A DNA stretch of 19,652 nucleotides from Thermoplasmatota archaeon (GTDB lineage: Archaea; Thermoplasmatota; JAQUQK01), in the NCBI GenBank assembly GCA_028716125.1, contig JAQUQK010000009.1, forward strand, positions 1-19,652, read 5' to 3'. The notes beneath the pieces are model-generated. The model saw only the letters and a program-made list of their open reading frames with translations, searched no databases and was not told where the DNA came from. The translations under genes were made by a program, and so were the position numbers. Positions 16,028 through 19,652 of this stretch are shown here, in pieces (position 1 is the stretch's first letter; the number at the start of each line of letters is the position of its first letter).

Positions 16028-16065
16028 AGCCCTCTCGCGCACCGCTGCGGGGTGCGCTGAGGGCT
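16028..16065. repeat. GC-rich inverted repeat upstream of tRNA-Gln
   Basis: AGCCCTC (16028-16034) pairs with GAGGGCT (16059-16065), and inside it GCGCACC (16037-16043) pairs with GGTGCGC (16051-16057). The loop is seven bases and there is one small asymmetric bulge. A weaker hairpin, CGCAT/ATGCG, follows at 16068-16088, ending two bases before the tRNA. This could be an RNA structure in the tRNA leader, a terminator-like stem after the macro gene, or an inserted palindromic element. Confidence 0.7.
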
Positions 16066-16089
16066 GACGCATTCGCTTCGCTCATGCGC

Positions 16090-16165
16090 AGCCCCGTAGT
16101 GTAGTGGTCAATCATGCGGGACTCTGGATCCTGCGACCCTGGTTCGAATCCAGGCGGGGCTACCA
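16090..16165 (+). tRNA. tRNA-Gln, anticodon CTG, CCA encoded
   Basis: A complete cloverleaf of 76 nt. The acceptor stem AGCCCCG pairs perfectly with CGGGGCT, the discriminator is A, and CCA is encoded in the DNA. The anticodon stem CGGGA/TCCTG encloses the loop CTCTGGA with anticodon CTG, reading CAG (Gln). The T arm is CCTGG-TTCGAAT-CCAGG with all pairs intact. The D arm GTGTAGTGGTCAATCAT and the A1-T72 pair are typical of archaeal tRNA-Gln. No intron is present. The 30 nt directly upstream are GC-rich and lack a TATA box; the nearest AT-rich box is AAAATAATA about 65 nt upstream, before the hairpin. Confidence 0.96.
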
Positions 16166-16166
16166 A
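16144..16166 (+). repeat. tRNA 3'-end direct repeat, copy 1 (inside tRNA-Gln)
   Basis: The T-loop, 3' T-stem, acceptor strand and CCA of tRNA-Gln. It matches 22 of 23 bases with the copy at 16242-16264. Repeats of this kind are left by tRNA-targeting integrases. Confidence 0.75.
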
Positions 16167-16241
16167 TCAATCAATAGGGCAAACTCGCAGCCGACTGGAT
16201 GCGATGGACGCACCCTCCTAGAATGCAAAGGTGCGGCCGAA
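16166..16241 (+). other. Spacer between the two tRNA 3'-end copies
   Basis: This short stretch has no supported gene. It contains a 5-bp stem GCACC/GGTGC with a 15-base loop, but it does not fold as a tRNA with the repeat that follows. It may be a remnant of a lost element or a decayed tRNA body. Confidence 0.4.
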
Positions 16242-16264
16242 TCGAATCCAGGCAGGGCTACCAA
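16242..16264 (+). repeat. tRNA 3'-end direct repeat, copy 2 (possible att scar)
   Basis: TCGAATCCAGGCAGGGCTAC followed by CAA repeats the tRNA-Gln 3' end with a single G-to-A change. The bases before it cannot form the 5' half of the T stem, so it is not the end of a working tRNA. It lies 98 bp after copy 1, with no integrase between them. Confidence 0.7.
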
Positions 16265-16311
16265 ATAACCAACGCACTCTCGTTTCATCAAGGCGCGGCA
16301 AAGGTAATTTT

Positions 16312-17421
16312 ATGGAAACAAACGGCAACTTAAACGCCGGCACTCAGACGGAGGCGCCAAAGATTTCTGCGCCAATTGATTTGCAGAAGCGCGGAATATG
16401 CGTCACGTCGCCTCCTACTGGAAAGCCGATAAAAATAACTGGCGACAAGCCCGAGGAATTTCTGCCCCATCTTCGCGACTCCACGCTTACTTGGATCAAC
16501 TTTTCCGTCGATGACATAAAGCACGACGCAGAATACATATCCACGCTTTTCGGCTTCAGCTCGTCAATGATACAACCGCTTCTCAGCGCATACAATTCAG
16601 GATATGAGGATTCTGAAACCGAGCTAGGAATAAAAATTCCGGCGATAAGGGTAAAAAAATTCGAGGTCAAGGTTTACCCTCTTTTGATACTTATAAGGCA
16701 AGGATTGGTCCTGACAATACACGAAACCGAAATCATACGCCTGATACGATTCTCAAGGTACGCCGACACATTCATGCGCAAGATAAAGCCAGACACGCTC
16801 TGGCAGGACAAGCAGACGATACTTCTAAACCGCATAATCGACGAGAACAACAGCGCCAACTTCGACCACCTGCGCCAGATAGAGGAGCAGGGAGACGAGC
16901 TGAGTAAATTCCTGGTCGACCCCCAAATGCCCAGGGCCGCAATCGGCACCGAAATATACAACATGAAGCACGCCCTGATAACTTATCTGGATGCCCTTTG
17001 GGCGACTATAGACGTGCTTAACAGCCTCCGCTACGGCGACGCCGAGATGATATCCGACAACCAAAAGATTCTCGCAAGGACTGGCGTTCTCGCTGAGGAC
17101 GTAAATACCCAGATTTCCCTCTCCGAGCACATGTCGGAAGTCCTGGCATCTGGCCTTGAAGTTCTCCAGAGCATATACAACAACCAGTTGCAGATACTCA
17201 ACAACAAGATGGCGATGGTAGTGGCATATCTTACGATAATAGGCACGGCCGTCCTCGTTCCGAACACCATTGCGACCGCGATGGGCAGTGCCGCATTCAA
17301 CCTTGGCCCGGAAGACATGTGGTGGTATATACTGCTCCTTATAGGGTCCACCGTTGTCGCGACCATACTCGCTTACATCTGGGTCAAGAAAGCGGGATGG
17401 CTTCCAAAGAGGCCGGACTAA
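16312..17421 (+). CDS. CorA-family divalent cation transporter, GMN motif absent
   Basis: A 369-residue protein with the CorA layout: an N-terminal cytoplasmic alpha/beta domain, a long helical stretch (residues about 150-295), then two C-terminal membrane helices (MVVAYLTIIGTAVLVPNTIA, then WWYILLLIGSTVVATILAYI) and a short basic end. CorA proteins form pentameric Mg2+ or Co2+ channels whose selectivity loop is normally GMN. Here the equivalent segment is PNTIATAMGS (starting at Pro317) and no GMN is present, so the ion specificity cannot be assumed. Start ATG 16312 has AAGGT six bases upstream. A GTG-initiated extension to 16231 would run through the tRNA repeat and is rejected. TrmJ follows after seven bases. 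Confidence 0.85.
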   Translation: METNGNLNAGTQTEAPKISAPIDLQKRGICVTSPPTGKPIKITGDKPEEFLPHLRDSTLTWINFSVDDIKHDAEYISTLFGFSSSMIQPLLSAYNSGYEDSETELGIKIPAIRVKKFEVKVYPLLILIRQGLVLTIHETEIIRLIRFSRYADTFMRKIKPDTLWQDKQTILLNRIIDENNSANFDHLRQIEEQGDELSKFLVDPQMPRAAIGTEIYNMKHALITYLDALWATIDVLNSLRYGDAEMISDNQKILARTGVLAEDVNTQISLSEHMSEVLASGLEVLQSIYNNQLQILNNKMAMVVAYLTIIGTAVLVPNTIATAMGSAAFNLGPEDMWWYILLLIGSTVVATILAYIWVKKAGWLPKRPD

Positions 17422-17428
17422 AGAACGA

Positions 17429-18202
17429 ATGGAAAATGTGAAGAAAATGCCGGAATTCTGCGTAGTGTTGGTAGAGCCGCAAAACCCGGGAAATCTGGGC
17501 GCAATCGCCCGGGCTATGATGAATTTCGGCGTAAAAGAACTCATTCTTGTAAATCCCTGCCCTATAGACGACGTGGCATACCAGAGGGCCATGCATGCCG
17601 AAGAAATCCTCAAAAACGCGAAGATTTTCAACAATTTCGAGGACGCGGTTAATGGAATAGACTTTCTTGCAGGAACGTCTGGCGTGCCCAGCGCAAACGA
17701 GAAGCACCATCTGCGCATCCCGTTAAACCCGACGAAATTTGTGGAACTTGCATCCCAGACAAAAGGAAAGATCGGCATAGTTTTTGGAAGGGAGAATTTC
17801 GGCCTATCCAATGAAGAACTAGCCCGTTGCGACGTTCTTGTCAACATCCCGACTGCGCCCGAATATCCGATAATGAACATCTCGCACGCAGTTGCGGTTT
17901 TGCTTTACGAGATTTACAATCCAGCGCAGGCGGTTTCCGCTTCCCTCGAGTTGCACGAGGCGTCAGGCGAGGAAAAGGAGCGCTTTTTTGCGCAGCTGCA
18001 CGAATACCTGGTCGCCGTAGACCACCCCGAATTCAAGATGGAGAACACCGAAATCATGGTGCGCCGCATTTTCGGGCGCGCCGGCATGTCAAAATGGGAG
18101 TTTTATACGCTGATGGGAATTTTGGGCGATGGGGTAAAGACGATAAAGCGCACTCAGAAAACTGAAAAATCCCTCGAAAATGAAAAACTGCCCCAGAATT
18201 AG
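17429..18202 (+). CDS. trmJ: tRNA (cytidine/uridine-2'-O-)-methyltransferase TrmJ
   Basis: A 257-residue SPOUT-class enzyme that 2'-O-methylates position 32 in the tRNA anticodon loop with SAM. The three SpoU motifs are all present: LVEPQNPGNLGAIARAMMNF, IGIVFGRENFGLSNEEL, and IPTAPEYPIMNISHAVAVLL (the trefoil-knot SAM site). The C-terminal helical domain (EIMVRRIFGRAGMSKWEFYTLMGIL) is typical of TrmJ, not TrmL. The start MENVKKM is taken at 17429; a second ATG at 17447 (MPEFCVVLVEP) is equally plausible by family alignment. It is probably co-transcribed with corA. Its end is 20 nt from the convergent microprotein gene. Confidence 0.94.
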   Translation: MENVKKMPEFCVVLVEPQNPGNLGAIARAMMNFGVKELILVNPCPIDDVAYQRAMHAEEILKNAKIFNNFEDAVNGIDFLAGTSGVPSANEKHHLRIPLNPTKFVELASQTKGKIGIVFGRENFGLSNEELARCDVLVNIPTAPEYPIMNISHAVAVLLYEIYNPAQAVSASLELHEASGEEKERFFAQLHEYLVAVDHPEFKMENTEIMVRRIFGRAGMSKWEFYTLMGILGDGVKTIKRTQKTEKSLENEKLPQN

Positions 18203-18222
18203 TTTTGATTAAAGAGATTGAA

Positions 18223-18309
18223 TTAAAGGTTGATAAGGACTGTCGCCACGATTGCGACGCCGTATATCAGACCAAGCCATAGTATGGTTTTCTTTGCTTC
18301 CCTGCTCAT
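18223..18309 (-). CDS. 28-residue single-span membrane microprotein A
   Basis: An ATG-initiated frame of exactly 28 codons: MSREAKKT, then a hydrophobic stretch containing ILWLGLIYG, ending VLINL and TAA. A short basic head followed by about 20 hydrophobic residues predicts one membrane helix. Evidence that it is real: a strong Shine-Dalgarno GAGGGGAG just before the ATG, a TATA-like TTTAAATAAA upstream (18345-18356), and a paralogue of identical length 90 bp upstream on the same strand with 10 of 28 residues identical (M1, S2, E4, L10, W11, I15, Y16, G17, A19, V24). The family is not recognised and the function is unknown. Small hydrophobic proteins of this size often modulate a larger membrane complex, which is inference only. 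Confidence 0.75.
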   Translation of the reverse strand: MSREAKKTILWLGLIYGVAIVATVLINL

Positions 18310-18314
18310 TTTCT

Positions 18315-18331
18315 CCCCTCTGTCAGAGGGG
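18315..18331 (-). promoter_or_regulatory. 17-bp palindrome containing the microprotein A ribosome site
   Basis: On the minus strand CCCCTCTG-A-CAGAGGGG is a perfect 8+1+8 inverted repeat. Its right arm is the Shine-Dalgarno of microprotein A. By spacing from the TATA-like box at 18345-18356, the transcription start falls near 18325, inside the palindrome. It could be an operator for a dimeric regulator, or an RNA hairpin that hides the ribosome site. Confidence 0.65.
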
Positions 18332-18344
18332 CGCATCTGTAAAG

Positions 18345-18356
18345 TTTATTTAAATG
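18345..18356 (-). promoter_or_regulatory. TATA-like box for microprotein A
   Basis: Minus-strand ATTTAAATAAAC lies about 40 nt upstream of the microprotein A start. The core TTTAAA is itself palindromic, so weak plus-strand use is possible, but no plus-strand gene starts here. Confidence 0.5.
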
Positions 18357-18398
18357 TTTAGGTTCATTTTTCCTATCTGGTTGTCCTCTGTTGCTCTC

Positions 18399-18485
18399 CT
18401 ACATCATTGAAAACACTACAAATGCGGCGGCCCCGCCATATATGGCAAGCATCCAGAGCAGCATATTTCTCATTTCCTTGCTCAA
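18399..18485 (-). CDS. 28-residue single-span membrane microprotein B (TTG start)
   Basis: A second frame of exactly 28 codons on the same strand, starting with TTG: (M)SKEMRN, then a hydrophobic stretch with LLWMLAIYGG, ending VVFSMM and TAG. The head MS(K/R)E, the LW pair and the IYG-x-A core align without gaps to microprotein A. The TTG is supported by GGGG five bases upstream (18491-18494) and by the identical length this start gives. An internal ATG at 18473 would drop the conserved MSKE head. TATA-like boxes GTTAAAAACC (18514-18523) and ATTATATAG (18535-18543) lie upstream; the second overlaps the stop of the surface-protein gene. Function is unknown. Confidence 0.68.
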   Translation of the reverse strand: MSKEMRNMLLWMLAIYGGAAAFVVFSMM

Positions 18486-18513
18486 TGCATCCCCAGGAAT
18501 AATATGGAAGGCA

Positions 18514-18543
18514 GGTTTTTAACAGTTGTGCCTACTATATAAT
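18514..18543 (-). promoter_or_regulatory. TATA-like boxes for microprotein B
   Basis: Two minus-strand candidates: GTTAAAAACC, about 33 nt from the TTG, and ATTATATAG, about 53 nt away and within the end of the upstream gene. The farther one gives a leader of about 25 nt that includes the GGGG ribosome site and is preferred. Confidence 0.4.
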
Positions 18544-19652
18544 CGAAATCTCGATTTTTAAGTTATCAACGGCATTTTCATACAACGTTTCATGCGACAT
18601 GGAAACAAACATCTGCGCGGATATGGTGTAAATTCCCGGCTCGCTTATATTGAAACTGAATTTTACACTATGTTCCGCTCCGCAGCACGGAAGTTCGAAT
18701 TCCTCAGAGTCCAAATGAACCAGGCGGATCGGCGCAAGCATGCTCGCGCTGCCGGAATAAACCGATATGTTCAATCCCGCCTTATATACTACTGCAAGCG
18801 CAAGCGGGTCGTTTCCGCGCTTTGCCTTTATGGTCAAATTGATGGTTTGATTACTGCCGTATGTCTCCTTATCCGTTTCAATTGACTCTATCCAGGCAAC
18901 AGGGCTTCTTATAGGAACGTCCGTGATGTAAAATGCGCCGATACGAGTCACACTTTCGGGCTCAGGCTCGATAGACATTTGGTAAAGCCGGTCGTATTCC
19001 GTCTGTGGTATATAGTAGATGATGTTGGAATATGTCTCTGAGTTTGTGGTTGAAAACCAGGATTCCGCCCAGTAATCCACCATCTCGCTCGCTTCCTTCT
19101 CGGTCAATCCCTTCGAAACAAGGCACGAGAGCGCCAGCGCCTTCGCTTCGTTGAGCGAGCTTGCGTTGTCCAGATTGATCGAAATTTCCTTCGACTCGTT
19201 CGCCTCGAGCGAATCTATCTTCAAAAGCAGGAATTCTGTTTGCCATGTAGAATAATTTGTGGATCCGTAAACGAAGAATATATCAGTGATTTCAAATGGG
19301 TTGGCATTGGTTATGCGAAAAATGGCATTAGTTTCCCCAACCGTCACGTTGGCGGTTATCGTCTTTCCGTAGTTCAGCAGGACGCCTTCGTAGAAAAGAT
19401 AAGGATGATGCGTTCCATTTGAAATTATGCTTCCATTCTGGAGTATGGTCAGGTTCTGCCACTGCCCGACGGTGCCGGTGAAACTGGGGAATATCGTCAT
19501 CTGCGGTATAGTTTCGGTGATAAATCCCTGCGGCCCGATACCAAGGTGCACTGTTGCGTTCCCTATCAATCTCGGCGTATGGAAATAAATAACTGGCTTT
19601 TTGACGACAAACGGCGGCGCAGGGCTTGTTAGCGCGTCCGCATCATCGGAAC
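18535..19652 (-). CDS. Secreted sequon-rich surface protein, N-terminus outside window
   Basis: The frame is open to the right edge, so 372 residues are visible and the true start is beyond it; the TTG near 19569 is internal. Near the upstream end is PPFVVKKPVIYFHTPRLIGN, with a KPVIY motif that recurs in large exported proteins of uncharacterised microbes, remembered and not searched. The remainder is beta-rich, with a C-terminal Ig-like segment (KFSFNISEPGIYTISAQM) and no C-terminal membrane anchor. Twelve Asn-X-Ser/Thr sequons and no positively charged clusters indicate an N-glycosylated, extracellular protein. One adjacent cysteine pair (LPCCGAE) is present. Function unknown; an extracellular or cell-envelope role is inferred. 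The two microprotein genes lie directly downstream on the same strand. Confidence 0.72.
   Translation of the reverse strand, partial: SDDADALTSPAPPFVVKKPVIYFHTPRLIGNATVHLGIGPQGFITETIPQMTIFPSFTGTVGQWQNLTILQNGSIISNGTHHPYLFYEGVLLNYGKTITANVTVGETNAIFRITNANPFEITDIFFVYGSTNYSTWQTEFLLLKIDSLEANESKEISINLDNASSLNEAKALALSCLVSKGLTEKEASEMVDYWAESWFSTTNSETYSNIIYYIPQTEYDRLYQMSIEPEPESVTRIGAFYITDVPIRSPVAWIESIETDKETYGSNQTINLTIKAKRGNDPLALAVVYKAGLNISVYSGSASMLAPIRLVHLDSEEFELPCCGAEHSVKFSFNISEPGIYTISAQMFVSMSHETLYENAVDNLKIEISII

Noticed and set aside
15221..16072. 283-codon minus-strand frame opposite UPF0282/macro
   Set aside because: Arg/Ser/Pro/Leu-rich shadow of two well-supported genes.
16189..16263. Second complete tRNA ending in the repeated CCA segment
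   Set aside because: The length is right (75 nt) but the acceptor 5' strand matches only three or four bases and the T stem cannot form, so only the 3' end is tRNA-like.
16231..16311. GTG-initiated N-terminal extension of the CorA protein
   Set aside because: It would translate the tRNA 3'-end repeat. The ATG at 16312 has a proper Shine-Dalgarno.
16199..16332. Frame of about 44 codons running from the tRNA spacer into corA
   Set aside because: It crosses the tRNA-derived repeat and overlaps the corA start in another frame. No ribosome site or protein pattern.
1..19652. CRISPR array, insertion sequence or rRNA
   Set aside because: No regularly spaced repeats, no transposase or terminal inverted repeats, and no rRNA-like stretch were seen on either strand.

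Overview
This window is a contiguous piece of an archaeal chromosome. The evidence is a complete archaeal A-type ATP synthase operon in the order H-I-K-E-C-F-A-B-D, several archaeal families (UPF0179, UPF0282, an archaeal-type TrmJ), TATA-like boxes with leaderless or short-leader starts, and a tRNA-Gln of archaeal type. The base composition is close to balanced and the proteins are compact and rich in Ala and Lys. A DPANN-like or other poorly cultured euryarchaeal-grade lineage is possible, but the sequence alone does not settle this.

Layout. 1-1400 is the C-terminal part of a type IA DNA topoisomerase, starting just before the catalytic tyrosine and ending in two zinc fingers and a long Lys/Ala tail. 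1418-1567 is a 49-residue cysteine-rich protein of DUF6485 type. 1647-10123 is the nine-gene ATP synthase operon, with tightly spaced or overlapping genes. 10171-12138 is a secreted lipoprotein with a gingipain-like (C25) caspase-fold peptidase domain; it converges with no gap on a small membrane protein resembling SpoIIM (12139-12687, minus). 12769-14079 is a class III PLP enzyme (aminotransferase or amino-acid racemase). 14106-14528 (minus) is UPF0179, divergent from UPF0282 (metallo-beta-lactamase fold, 14603-15493), which is translationally coupled to a macro-domain protein (15490-15990). 16090-16165 is tRNA-Gln(CTG), preceded by a strong GC hairpin and followed 98 bp later by a copy of its own 3' end. 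16312-17421 is a CorA-family transporter without a GMN motif and 17429-18202 is TrmJ. The apparently empty stretch after trmJ holds two 28-codon minus-strand genes for related single-span membrane microproteins. From 18535 to the right edge (minus) runs a heavily sequon-rich secreted protein whose N-terminus lies outside the window.

How the genes fit together. The operon makes the whole A1Ao ATP synthase: membrane rotor c (K), stator a (I), peripheral stalks (E/H), central stalk (C, D, F) and the A3B3 head. CorA adds cation transport. TopA, tRNA-Gln, TrmJ and probably UPF0282/macro belong to nucleic-acid or nucleotide maintenance. The C25 lipoprotein and the sequon-rich protein are cell-surface components. 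The strongest candidate for something not yet described is the pair of 28-residue paralogous microproteins at 18223-18309 and 18399-18485. Each has its own Shine-Dalgarno sequence and TATA-like box, and the first sits behind a 17-bp palindrome that contains its ribosome binding site.
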